Shown piece by piece: positions 1 to 6,887 of a stretch of 15,943 bases of DNA. Made by a program: the position numbers and the translations under genes. Under the pieces are notes generated by a model, which was given only the letters and a program-made list of their open reading frames with translations, was not told the origin of the DNA and ran no database searches. This DNA comes from JBFWIL01 sp050256015 (lineage in GTDB: Bacteria; Bacteroidota; Bacteroidia; Bacteroidales; Prolixibacteraceae). The stretch spans positions 1 through 15,943 of the forward strand of contig JBFWIL010000031.1 in assembly GCA_050256015.1 (NCBI GenBank). Reading direction: 5' to 3'. The first letter of the stretch is position 1; every line of letters starts with the position of its first letter.

Positions 1-232
1 CTCCGTGCAGACATTCATTCCACCAGTTGTATTCGGGTATGCACAGCCGGTCAATGGCCGGAGATTCGTAAAGCATCTGTCCGATCTTTTCCTCGGTGGT
101 CAGCAGGGAAACCAGCTGGTTTACGCGCTCTTCTACGGCCAGATCAGGATCCTGAAAAGCATACTCATACTGTCCAAAACCCAGGGTTATCAGGGCTAAC
201 AACAATGTGAGGGTCAAGCATAACTTCTTCAT
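1..232 (-). CDS. GH3 family beta-glycosidase (probable beta-xylosidase or beta-glucosidase), N-terminal part only
   Basis: This is a partial gene; it starts at the ATG at 230-232 and runs off the left edge after 77 codons. The first 20 residues (MKKLCLTLTLLLALITLGFG, cut before Gln) form a type I signal peptide without a lipobox cysteine, so a periplasmic enzyme is expected. The rest matches the N-terminus of family 3 glycoside hydrolases: a short repeat-like helix (EERVNQLVSLLTTEEKIGQM, residues 35-54) followed by IPEYNWWNECLHG (65-77), which is the start of the GH3 (beta/alpha)8 domain. The YNWWNECLHG wording is typical of GH3 xylan 1,4-beta-xylosidases and related beta-glucosidases. The catalytic Asp nucleophile lies outside the window, so substrate cannot be settled here. 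It lies 114 bp downstream of the ROK gene on the same strand and is probably co-transcribed with it. Confidence 0.9.
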   Translation of the reverse strand, partial: MKKLCLTLTLLLALITLGFGQYEYAFQDPDLAVEERVNQLVSLLTTEEKIGQMLYESPAIDRLCIPEYNWWNECLHG

Positions 233-346
233 AAAGGTTACGTTTTGTCTGTTCTGTTCTGGTCGGTAAATCTAAAAGAAATGTTGCAAATTACCAAGCG
301 CTTCACTTATGCAGCTATACGGATTTCAACTGACCGTCAGCTCAGC

Positions 347-1288
347 TTACATTTCTTTCAGCAAAGGAGAAACATGATCCCAAAAAACAGGATCAAGGAG
401 ACGTCCGCTTCCTGTTAAAGCGGCTTTTTCTTTCAGTATGCCAATTTCCGCCTGAAGTCCCGGAACCCGTTTTTTCAGGTTAAGCCTCATGGCAGGCAGG
501 AATAAGGCATTATAATCGGCCAACATTCCTCCGACCACCAATATTTCCGGTTGAAAACGCCGAAGCCAGGGAGCAAGCAGTTCGACCAGCCTGCATCCGA
601 AATCCCAGAAAACGGCACGGGCAACAGGATCGGTACGGGCAAGCTGCTCCAGCTCGCCGGCAGATTCCAGCATCCTGCCTCTGAGCCGGGCATACCGTCT
701 GATCAGTCCGCGTAAAGAAAAATAATCATCTGCCAGCCCATCTCCAAAAGGCAAATGCCACAGGCACCCTTTCCGAGGCACCTGGTCCCCCCGGACCACC
801 GGAAGTCCGTCAGCAATAAAAGCAGCCCCCAGCCCCTCGCCCAGGGTAAGCGAAAGAGAGCGTTCCGTATCCCTGGCCGTTCCCCGCAATACTTCTCCAA
901 GAGCAAAGGCAGCAGCGTTATTGATAAAACGTACCGGCACGGCAGAAGCCAGACCAAGCAACATACGCAATTCATGGGGAAGATTGATCCCGTACAGCTG
1001 TTCATACTTGTTATTCTGTCCGGTAAACAGGGGAATACCGTTTTCATAGTCAAACGGTCCGGGCATCGCCATGCCGATACCTTCCGGAGAATCGATTCCG
1101 GCTCCCGAAAGCGTACGGCTGAGCGTACCTCCCCAAACTTCGAGGATCACCTCTGCCGTTTCGTGAACATCCACTTCACTCATGGAAACAGTATCTTCCA
1201 GCAATTTGCCGGTCTGACAATCAATGGCAGCACAACGCATCATGCCCCCATCTACTTCTGCTCCGATAAAAATTCTTTTTCGGACCAT
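347..1288 (-). CDS. ROK-family protein (glucokinase-like fold), probably catalytically inactive sugar sensor
   Basis: The 313-residue product has the size and motif order of a ROK (repressor/ORF/kinase) ASKHA-fold sugar kinase without a DNA-binding N-terminus. Visible landmarks are GIGMAMPGPFDYENGI (70-85), FINNAAAFALGE (121-132), LTLGEGLGAAFIADG (147-161), WHLPF...ADDYFSLRGL (177-195) and VVGGMLADY (251-259). Active ROK kinases carry D-x-G-G-T/S near the N-terminus, N-D in the catalytic loop and L-G-T-G in the second phosphate loop. Here these read VDGGM (12-16), N-N (catalytic Asp replaced by Asn124) and LGEG (Thr replaced by Glu151). The Cys-rich zinc motif of classical ROK proteins is also absent. 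Lack of kinase activity is an inference from these substitutions. The ATG at 1286-1288 is the only start that fits the fold; no strong ribosome binding site precedes it. The gene lies upstream of the GH3 gene, which suggests a role in sensing or handling the sugar it releases. Confidence 0.85.
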   Translation of the reverse strand: MVRKRIFIGAEVDGGMMRCAAIDCQTGKLLEDTVSMSEVDVHETAEVILEVWGGTLSRTLSGAGIDSPEGIGMAMPGPFDYENGIPLFTGQNNKYEQLYGINLPHELRMLLGLASAVPVRFINNAAAFALGEVLRGTARDTERSLSLTLGEGLGAAFIADGLPVVRGDQVPRKGCLWHLPFGDGLADDYFSLRGLIRRYARLRGRMLESAGELEQLARTDPVARAVFWDFGCRLVELLAPWLRRFQPEILVVGGMLADYNALFLPAMRLNLKKRVPGLQAEIGILKEKAALTGSGRLLDPVFWDHVSPLLKEM

Positions 1289-1292
1289 ATAC

Positions 1293-1322
1293 TCACTTTT
1301 TTCCGGTAAACATCAGCTCCTT
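1293..1322 (-). promoter_or_regulatory. AAGGAG site and six-codon upstream ORF before the ROK gene
   Basis: On the minus strand an AAGGAG sequence (1317-1322) is followed three bases later by ATG (1311-1313) and a short frame encoding MFTGKK, ending in TGA at 1293-1295. The ROK start codon follows four bases after that stop. Shine-Dalgarno matches are rare in this window, so the site stands out, although the three-base spacing is shorter than usual. It could be a leader peptide or a chance match. Confidence 0.25.
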
Positions 1323-1325
1323 CAA

Positions 1326-1366
1326 GCCGGCCCCCGCCGTTCCGGGGTCCCGGACGGCAGGCCGGC
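1326..1366 (-). promoter_or_regulatory. GC-rich hairpin in the presumed 5' leader of the ROK gene
   Basis: Two nested inverted repeats can fold here. The outer arms are GCCGGC (1326-1331) and GCCGGC (1361-1366). The inner arms are GCCGT + CCGG (1336-1340 and 1342-1345, with one bulged T) and CCGG + ACGGC (1350-1358), around a four-base GGTC loop. The structure ends 38 bases upstream of the ROK start codon. It is not followed by a T-tract on the minus strand, so it is not a simple intrinsic terminator. A role in leader stability or translation is possible but only inferred. Confidence 0.45.
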
Positions 1367-1695
1367 ATATCTAATGTCTGTAAACGGATTTTTGTTCTGA
1401 AAAGATACACAATCGGGAACGGATTACGTTTAAACCGGAGCAAAAAATGCCAAAAAAAATTCCGGAATAACACATTCAAGACAGGAGCCTGTGATCGGCA
1501 TAAATAAGACGCCTTAGCTTCCATATATTCAGCCGGGTTCCTGCACGGAATTACAAATTGATTAATTTTTACATAGAATCATTATAATTTATCACAATCA
1601 TTCCCTTTTTACCACACCAGAACCGGCAAAACATTATCTTTGTTCCGGTAATCTGCATGTATCTGCCCGGATTTTCACGACAGATGCTTAAAAAC

Positions 1696-1714
1696 ATGGA
1701 GGGATTGCCTCCAT
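1696..1714. repeat. Perfect 7-bp inverted repeat upstream of hppA
   Basis: ATGGAGG (1696-1702) and CCTCCAT (1708-1714) are exact reverse complements around the five-base spacer GATTG. The repeat ends 16 bp before the TAnnTTTG box at 1731, so it covers the region where a -33 element would sit. It could be an operator or a small hairpin. No T-tract follows. Confidence 0.5.
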
Positions 1715-1730
1715 CTGCACGGCGGATCCT

Positions 1731-1738
1731 TATTTTTG
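1731..1738 (+). promoter_or_regulatory. Probable hppA promoter, Bacteroides-type -7 box
   Basis: TATTTTTG fits the TAnnTTTG consensus of the primary sigma factor of Bacteroidota. It would start transcription near 1745 and leave a leader of about 47 nt before the hppA ATG at 1792. The upstream -33 element is imperfect: ATTG at 1704-1707 lies 23 bp away rather than 19-21 bp. A second box, TATCTTTG at 1635-1642, is an alternative. Confidence 0.5.
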
Positions 1739-1791
1739 CAAGGAAATGAAATTACTAACCGCAACTCAGTTGCATAAAAATAAATAGACTT

Positions 1792-4083
1792 ATGAACCTT
1801 TTATTTTGGATTATTCCAATCTGTTCTCTCCTTGCCTTGTTTTTCGCCTGGTTCTTTTTCAAGTCCATGATGAAAACCTCGGAAGGCACACCCCGAATGG
1901 TTGAAATTGCCCAGTATGTACGTGAAGGAGCCATGGCATACCTGTACCGGCAATACAAGGTGGTGGGTTATGTATTTCTGATTCTGATGATCCTGCTAAC
2001 CGTCCTGGCTTATTTTGGCATCCAGAATCCCTTTGTACCGATTGCTTTCCTTACCGGAGGTTTTTTCTCCGGACTTTGCGGTTACCTGGGAATGAAAACA
2101 GCAACTTACGCTTCAGCCCGTACAACACACGGAGCCTCCAAATCGCTGAACCAGGGACTGAAAATTGCTTTCCGCAGCGGAGCGGTCATGGGACTCGTTG
2201 TAGTGGGTTTCGGCTTATTTGATATTGCCCTCTGGTTCTGGCTGCTTAATGAAGTAATTTACACCTCAGCACACATGGCCAACGGCCTGAGTTTCCTCGG
2301 ACTTGATTTTGTACATGCCGGAACCACCGAAGCTCATAAGTTGGTGGAAATCACCACCACCATGCTGACCTTTGGCATGGGTGCTTCGACACAGGCGCTG
2401 TTTGCCCGTGTGGGAGGCGGCATCTACACCAAGGCTGCCGATGTTGGCGCCGACCTGGTAGGCAAGGTCGAAGCCGGAATCCCCGAGGACGACCCGCGTA
2501 ACCCGGCCACCATTGCCGACAATGTAGGCGATAACGTAGGCGACGTAGCCGGCATGGGAGCCGACCTGTATGAGTCATACTGCGGATCCATTCTGGCTAC
2601 TGCAGCTTTGGGAGCTGCCCTGCCCCTCTCTTCTCTGGGGAAAAGCGGCATGAACCAGGAAATGGCCGTCATAGCCCCCATGCTGGTAGCCGCCATCGGC
2701 ATTATCTTCTCGATCATCGGCATGTTCATGGTACGTACCAAGGAATCGGCCACCCAGAAAAACCTGCTGAACGCATTGCTTTTGGGTACCGGAGGATCTT
2801 CAGTGTTTGTGCTGCTGGCTATGCTGGGAATGGCCATACTGGGATGGATTACCTTCGGCGTTTTTGGCGCCGTGGTTATCGGGCTGGCTGCCGGAGTAAT
2901 TATAGGACAAGCCACCGAACATTTTACATCCGATGAATATAAGCCCACCCAGGGAATTGCCCGGCAAACCCTCCAGGGATCGGCCACCACTATTATCGAA
3001 GGGATTGCCGTGGGTATGCAGTCGACCTGGATTCCCGTGGTAACCGTAGTGCTGGGCATCATCGGCTCCTTCTGGTCTGCCGGCGGATTCCAGGACCTGG
3101 GCATGGGAATATACGGGATCGGCTTTGCCGCCGTAGGCATGCTTTCCACCCTGGGTATTACCCTGGCTACAGATGCTTTCGGTCCGATAGCCGACAATGC
3201 CGGCGGAAACGCAGAAATGTCGAACCTGCCCAAGGAAGTGCGCGAACGCACCGATGCGCTGGACATGCTGGGAAATACCACTGCAGCGACCGGCAAAGGA
3301 TTTGCCATTGGTTCGGCAGCCCTGACCGCCATGGCCCTTATCTCGGCATACATGGAAGAAATCCGGCTCTGGTTTGGTAAAATCGCCGGTCCGGAAGGCT
3401 TCGTAAAAATGGGTGACTACGTATTTTACAATCAAATCAAACCGGTTGTGGATGAAAGTGTCAAAGCCATTCAGCTATCGGCCGCATCGGTTAAGGATTT
3501 TTCTGCAGCATACGACATCAACATTTTCAACCCCATGTTCCTGGGTGGAATCTTCCTGGGGGCCATGATGGCTTTTCTGTTTTGTTCCATGACCATGAAA
3601 GCTGTTGGCCGTGCCGCCGGGGCCATGGTTGACGAGGTCAGGCGCCAGTTTCGTGAAATTAAGGGAATCATGGATGGTTCAGGCACCCCTGAATATGCCA
3701 AATGTGTGGAGATTTCCACCAAAGGAGCCCAGAAGGAGATGCTGCTGCCCTCTATTCTGGCCCTGGCTATTCCGATTCTGGTTGGCGTATTTATGAGTGT
3801 AGCCGGAGTGGTAGGACTGCTGGCCGGGGGACTGACTACCGGATTTACCCTGGCCGTAATGTTGAACAACTCGGGAGGCGCCTGGGACAATGCAAAAAAA
3901 TACATTGAGAAAGGCCATTTCGGCGGCAAGGGAAGTGAGGCCCACAAAGCCGGGGTGGTTGGCGACACTGTAGGCGACCCTTTTAAAGACACATCCGGTC
4001 CATCACTAAACATCCTGATCAAGCTGATGTCCATGGTTTCCGTGGTTATGGCCGGACTTACCGTGACTCTCAGCCTGCTGTAA
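1792..4083 (+). CDS. hppA: Membrane-bound pyrophosphatase, K+-stimulated type, Na+ and/or H+ pump
   Basis: The 763-residue integral membrane protein splits pyrophosphate and uses the energy to pump cations across the inner membrane. The family hallmarks are all present: DVGADLVGKVEAGIPEDDPR (217-236) and the Asp-rich segment IADNVGDNVGDVAGMGADLY (241-260), which bind Mg-pyrophosphate; DAFGPIADNAGGNAEMS (461-477); and the C-terminal AHKAGVVGDTVGDPFKDTSG (717-736). GNTTAATGKG at 494-503 has Ala498 where potassium-independent enzymes carry Lys, so potassium stimulation is expected from family knowledge. Whether it pumps sodium, protons or both cannot be read safely. Many hydrophobic segments run through the protein, and length is at the upper end of the family, partly from a long loop around 525-575 as in other Bacteroidota. 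The start MNLLFWIIPI begins directly in the first membrane helix. The gene has its own promoter and a hairpin just after the stop. Confidence 0.97.
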   Translation: MNLLFWIIPICSLLALFFAWFFFKSMMKTSEGTPRMVEIAQYVREGAMAYLYRQYKVVGYVFLILMILLTVLAYFGIQNPFVPIAFLTGGFFSGLCGYLGMKTATYASARTTHGASKSLNQGLKIAFRSGAVMGLVVVGFGLFDIALWFWLLNEVIYTSAHMANGLSFLGLDFVHAGTTEAHKLVEITTTMLTFGMGASTQALFARVGGGIYTKAADVGADLVGKVEAGIPEDDPRNPATIADNVGDNVGDVAGMGADLYESYCGSILATAALGAALPLSSLGKSGMNQEMAVIAPMLVAAIGIIFSIIGMFMVRTKESATQKNLLNALLLGTGGSSVFVLLAMLGMAILGWITFGVFGAVVIGLAAGVIIGQATEHFTSDEYKPTQGIARQTLQGSATTIIEGIAVGMQSTWIPVVTVVLGIIGSFWSAGGFQDLGMGIYGIGFAAVGMLSTLGITLATDAFGPIADNAGGNAEMSNLPKEVRERTDALDMLGNTTAATGKGFAIGSAALTAMALISAYMEEIRLWFGKIAGPEGFVKMGDYVFYNQIKPVVDESVKAIQLSAASVKDFSAAYDINIFNPMFLGGIFLGAMMAFLFCSMTMKAVGRAAGAMVDEVRRQFREIKGIMDGSGTPEYAKCVEISTKGAQKEMLLPSILALAIPILVGVFMSVAGVVGLLAGGLTTGFTLAVMLNNSGGAWDNAKKYIEKGHFGGKGSEAHKAGVVGDTVGDPFKDTSGPSLNILIKLMSMVSVVMAGLTVTLSLL

Positions 4084-4103
4084 CAAAAAATCTCCCTAAA
4101 CAG

Positions 4104-4137
4104 GCAAGCCTGTGAGTCTCTGCATTCACAGGCTTGT
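4104..4137 (+). terminator. Hairpin after hppA, probable intrinsic terminator (weak T-tail)
   Basis: CAAGCCTGTGA (4105-4115) and TCACAGGCTTG (4126-4136) form a perfect 11-bp stem around a 10-base loop, with one further G-T pair. The stem starts 21 bp after the hppA stop. Only a short T-run (CGTTT) follows, so termination may be partial and let some transcription reach the thioesterase gene. Its 3' arm overlaps the upstream TTG-initiated extension of the thioesterase frame, which argues for the later ATG start of that gene. Confidence 0.7.
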
Positions 4138-4163
4138 CGTTTAACCGGACAAAAAATAAAAAC

Positions 4164-4571
4164 ATGAATCTGGAAAAACTAAAGCGTTACTTTAAAAACG
4201 ACCGTTTTGCCGCAGCAGCAGGCGTCAGCTTACTCGAAGCAGAAGAAGGATACTGCCTGGCCTCCATGATTATTGAAGACCGGCACCTGAATGCAGCCGG
4301 AGTTGTCCAGGGCGGGGCTATTTTTACCCTGGCCGACTTTGCCTTTGCCGTAGCCGCCAACAGCCGTGGACAACTGGCTCTGGCCATCAACGCAAACATC
4401 TCCTTCCTGAAGGGAAAATCCACCGGGACAACGTTATATGCCACGGCCCGCGAGCTGTCAGAACCCGACCGTCTGGGTGTCTATGACGTGCTGATAACCG
4501 ATGAGAAAAAAACGCTGATAGCCCGGTTTAACGGCATGGTTTACCGGAAGCGGGAAAGTCATGCCTTTTAA
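4164..4571 (+). CDS. PaaI-type hotdog-fold acyl-CoA thioesterase
   Basis: The 135-residue protein is a small cytoplasmic hotdog-fold enzyme of the PaaI / YdiI group, which hydrolyses acyl- or aryl-CoA thioesters. The central helix motif reads GVVQGGAIFTLADFAFAVAA (about residues 43-62), with Gln in place of the His of the usual HGG and the conserved Asp of LAD present. The following strands, INANISFLKGKSTGTTLYAT and the C-terminal VLITDEKKTLIARFNGMVYR, complete the fold. The frame is open further upstream to a TTG at 4134, but that codon lies inside the hppA terminator stem, so the ATG at 4164, preceded by an A-rich stretch, is chosen. The physiological substrate is unknown. It may be transcribed by read-through from hppA, as no separate promoter is evident in the 80 bp between them. 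It ends 55 bp from the convergent GH10 gene. Confidence 0.9.
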   Translation: MNLEKLKRYFKNDRFAAAAGVSLLEAEEGYCLASMIIEDRHLNAAGVVQGGAIFTLADFAFAVAANSRGQLALAINANISFLKGKSTGTTLYATARELSEPDRLGVYDVLITDEKKTLIARFNGMVYRKRESHAF

Positions 4572-4626
4572 CGGACCGCACTGTCCTTTGTTCCGGACAT
4601 GAATTGCCATGAAAAGCGAAGAAATC

Positions 4627-6813
4627 CTAATACTGAAGCTCACCGGTAAAATCCTCGCTGACATCGCGGCCGGCCAGGCCATCGGCAAATCCTTTGTAGG
4701 CATGTTTTCGTTCATAGTCTGCATTCCAGAGATTCGGCGCATCATCGGGAAGCCAGTTGACATGTTCCTCCGCATTATCGGATATTCCCCATACTGTTAC
4801 CCCGTACTGCTGCGTTTCAGGAATATACTGTCTGTACATGTCCAGCACATCCTGATACATATCGGCTTGTTGTGCATATTGGTCTGTCGTGGGAGCCGAA
4901 GTACCGACCGTAATATCCAGCTCTGAAATCTTAATCAGTTTACCGGTAGCTGCCAGTTTCTGAAACATCTGAGCAATCAGATCCCGGTCACTGTCGATGG
5001 ACAGGTGCATTTGCGTACCAATGCCGTCGACCGTAGCTCCCTGGCTTTCAATATACCTGACATATTCGATCAGGCCATCACATTTTGCCAGGCTGTATTC
5101 CAGGTTGTAATCGTTGATAAAGAGTTTATCGTCCGGGTTACCGTACTGACGGGCTAAATTGAACGCTGTCACGGCATAATCCTGCCCCAGGTATTTCACC
5201 CAGTAAAACTCGTCAGCGGCCAAATCCGAAACGTTACCGTCGCGCACGGAGCCACCCTCTTTCATGGGTTCGTTGACAACGTCCCAGGCATGTACCCGGT
5301 CTTTGTAATGACTGACCATTTGCGAAATCCAGTTTTCCATAGCATCACCGATAATTTCAGCTTTTTCTTCATCTGTTTTTTCAATTATTGTAGGGCCTGA
5401 AGCAGGGGCAGCTTCGCCTGATGTGAGCACCACATCATCAATGTAATATGTACAAGCCGTCTCACCGAAATCAAAAATGAATTTGGTACGATTATCTTTA
5501 GACGGAATAATCGTCTTTTGAACCTGAGTCCAGGTTGTCCCTACGCTAATTCCCCCGTAATAATCGCCATTATAAGTATCATCCTGTATCTGCACCTGTA
5601 AAACGGCTGCAGTAGTAACCTTAACCATAAACGTACAGGTGTATTCAACACCCTGTTTCAAGGGTTCGCTAAAGGAATACACTTGTTGTGCTTCATAATT
5701 ATTAGCTGCAGCAGGATTGGTAAGTACCATGGCATATCCGGTACCACCATAGCCTTCACCATCAGATGAGACCGCTCTTGTTGAGCCGTTTCCCCAGCCA
5801 TTCCAGCCATCGAGCGTTCCGCTTTCAAAATCTCCGTTGGTAATCAGGTTAACAACCGTTGGTTCGGCATCCTGATCCACCACGATGATATTATCGACAT
5901 CAATATAATAGGTTACATCAGGCAGGTAGCCAAGATCGAAAGCAATTTTGAATGTTGTTCCGGTAAAATCATCCGCGGTGAATTTCACCTGCTGCCACTG
6001 CGATGTGGTTTCGAACGCTTCGGTCCATGAACCGCCGGTAGCATACCAGTCTTTATAGGGATAGTTGTTGGATAATCCACTGAACGAGATTCGGCCCTTT
6101 CCGGGCTGATCGGATTTAATATAGAAAGAAACCTGATAGGTATGACCACTCACAATGGTGATATCCGGGGTAATCAACTGTAAATTATAGGGAGCGCTTG
6201 AACTTGAGGAGGAAACCATTTTTACAGCTTTGGAAGTAGCCGTCAGTCCGGCACCGTCAACAACGGAAATCCCGGCGCCGGGATTTGCCCTGTTCCATCC
6301 GGTAAACGAGCCATCCTGCAACCCGGACAAATCGAGCGAGTTGCTACCAGCAGGGGCCGGGATCACGGTCGGAGCGATCAGACCGTTCAGGTAACCGGCA
6401 TTCTGATTCTGATGCCACATCAGGGTATGGCCGAAAACGGGAAGTCCGGCTTCCTGCAGTTTCGCCATCAGTGCATCAACCGCCTCAAAATCAAGTTCGC
6501 CGTCCGATTCGACCATGGCGGCATGTTTCATGTTATAGCCGACCGTAATTTCATCAAAATTCGCATTGACCAGGTTCCGGTAGGTCTCATTATCCGTGTA
6601 TATCCCCAGACCAATGCCGGCGCCAAGGGTAAAATTGCTGTAGCTTCTGAGCACATCATAACGTTCAATTTTTTCTGCCAGTCCCAGCGGGAGTTCGGCC
6701 TCCGTAACTGCGCCGTGATCAGGATCGATGTACCATTCCATCTTTTGGTCATCGCATGATGTCAGGAACATGGATCCCAGGACGATTAGTGGTAATATAT
6801 TTTTGTGTTTCAT
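4627..6813 (-). CDS. GH10 endo-beta-1,4-xylanase lipoprotein with two CBM4/9-like modules inserted in the catalytic domain
   Basis: The 728-residue enzyme cuts the xylan backbone, probably at the cell surface. Residues 1-20 (MKHKNILPLIVLGSMFLTSC) are a lipoprotein signal with the anchored Cys20, and the following DDQK resembles the Bacteroidota surface-export signal. The GH10 barrel begins at about 40-145 (FTLGAGIG, NFDEITVGYNMKHAAM, FGHTLMWHQNQ). It is interrupted at about 146-475 by two beta-sandwich modules (roughly 155-313 and 321-470, the latter beginning NLITNGDFESGTLDGWNGW) of the CBM4/9 type. The barrel then resumes with DVVNEP (acid/base Glu515), INDYNLEY, GIGTQMHL, KISELDITVG (nucleophile Glu631) and VTVWGISDN. 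Both catalytic residues are intact. The frame is open to an ATG at 6873, but that adds 20 residues ahead of the signal peptide and overlaps the SusE-position stop, so 6813 is used. It is the last gene of the operon, 74 bp after its neighbour. Confidence 0.95.
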   Translation of the reverse strand: MKHKNILPLIVLGSMFLTSCDDQKMEWYIDPDHGAVTEAELPLGLAEKIERYDVLRSYSNFTLGAGIGLGIYTDNETYRNLVNANFDEITVGYNMKHAAMVESDGELDFEAVDALMAKLQEAGLPVFGHTLMWHQNQNAGYLNGLIAPTVIPAPAGSNSLDLSGLQDGSFTGWNRANPGAGISVVDGAGLTATSKAVKMVSSSSSSAPYNLQLITPDITIVSGHTYQVSFYIKSDQPGKGRISFSGLSNNYPYKDWYATGGSWTEAFETTSQWQQVKFTADDFTGTTFKIAFDLGYLPDVTYYIDVDNIIVVDQDAEPTVVNLITNGDFESGTLDGWNGWGNGSTRAVSSDGEGYGGTGYAMVLTNPAAANNYEAQQVYSFSEPLKQGVEYTCTFMVKVTTAAVLQVQIQDDTYNGDYYGGISVGTTWTQVQKTIIPSKDNRTKFIFDFGETACTYYIDDVVLTSGEAAPASGPTIIEKTDEEKAEIIGDAMENWISQMVSHYKDRVHAWDVVNEPMKEGGSVRDGNVSDLAADEFYWVKYLGQDYAVTAFNLARQYGNPDDKLFINDYNLEYSLAKCDGLIEYVRYIESQGATVDGIGTQMHLSIDSDRDLIAQMFQKLAATGKLIKISELDITVGTSAPTTDQYAQQADMYQDVLDMYRQYIPETQQYGVTVWGISDNAEEHVNWLPDDAPNLWNADYERKHAYKGFADGLAGRDVSEDFTGELQY

Positions 6814-6887
6814 TTTTATAAATTTAGTAAAGACACGTTTTTTATATCCGTATGAAGGTTTCATAGGTGTCATTCTTTAACTGTTTG

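Larger units (their letters stand above)
1289..1791. other. Divergent intergenic region between the ROK gene and hppA
   Basis: These 503 bp separate two divergently transcribed genes. The left part holds a GC-rich hairpin and a tiny upstream ORF in front of the ROK gene. The middle (about 1380-1620) is AT-rich with no motif I can name. The right part holds a 7-bp inverted repeat and two TAnnTTTG boxes (TATCTTTG at 1635-1642 and TATTTTTG at 1731-1738) reading towards hppA. No TAnnTTTG box was found reading towards the ROK gene. A 90-codon open frame on the minus strand (1252-1524) crosses part of the region, but it is rich in Arg and Cys, resembles nothing known and overlaps the ROK start, so it is not called. 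Confidence 0.7.

Noticed and set aside
283..300. Near-match to a TAnnTTTG box between the ROK and GH3 genes (minus strand, GTAATTTG)
   Set aside because: One mismatch in the essential TA and no convincing -33 element; read-through from the ROK gene is simpler.
755..1309. 184-codon plus-strand frame opposite the ROK gene
   Set aside because: Product has no family resemblance and lies entirely opposite the ROK reading frame, whose motifs are clear.
1252..1524. 90-codon minus-strand frame upstream of and overlapping the ROK start
   Set aside because: Composition is Arg- and Cys-rich with no recognisable family, it crosses the GC-rich hairpin, and it overlaps a well-supported gene start in another frame.
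2424..3353. 309-codon minus-strand frame inside hppA
   Set aside because: It is a shadow of the GC-rich hppA codons; the plus-strand protein carries every pyrophosphatase motif, and the minus-strand product is a low-complexity run of Ser, Pro, Ala and Ile.
4134..4163. TTG-initiated N-terminal extension of the thioesterase
   Set aside because: The TTG lies in the 3' arm of the hppA terminator stem and the extension adds ten residues not typical of the family; ATG at 4164 is preferred.
4572..4626. Possible bidirectional terminator between the convergent thioesterase and GH10 genes
   Set aside because: Only a 5-bp stem (TGTCC / GGACA) with an eight-base loop and no T-tract was found; too weak to call.
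4609..4926. 105-codon plus-strand frame opposite the GH10 C-terminus
   Set aside because: It overlaps the end of the xylanase, including conserved barrel strands; no own signal or family.
6814..6873. Upstream ATG starts for the GH10 xylanase (6873 and 6864)
   Set aside because: They would put 17-20 extra charged residues before a complete lipoprotein signal peptide.
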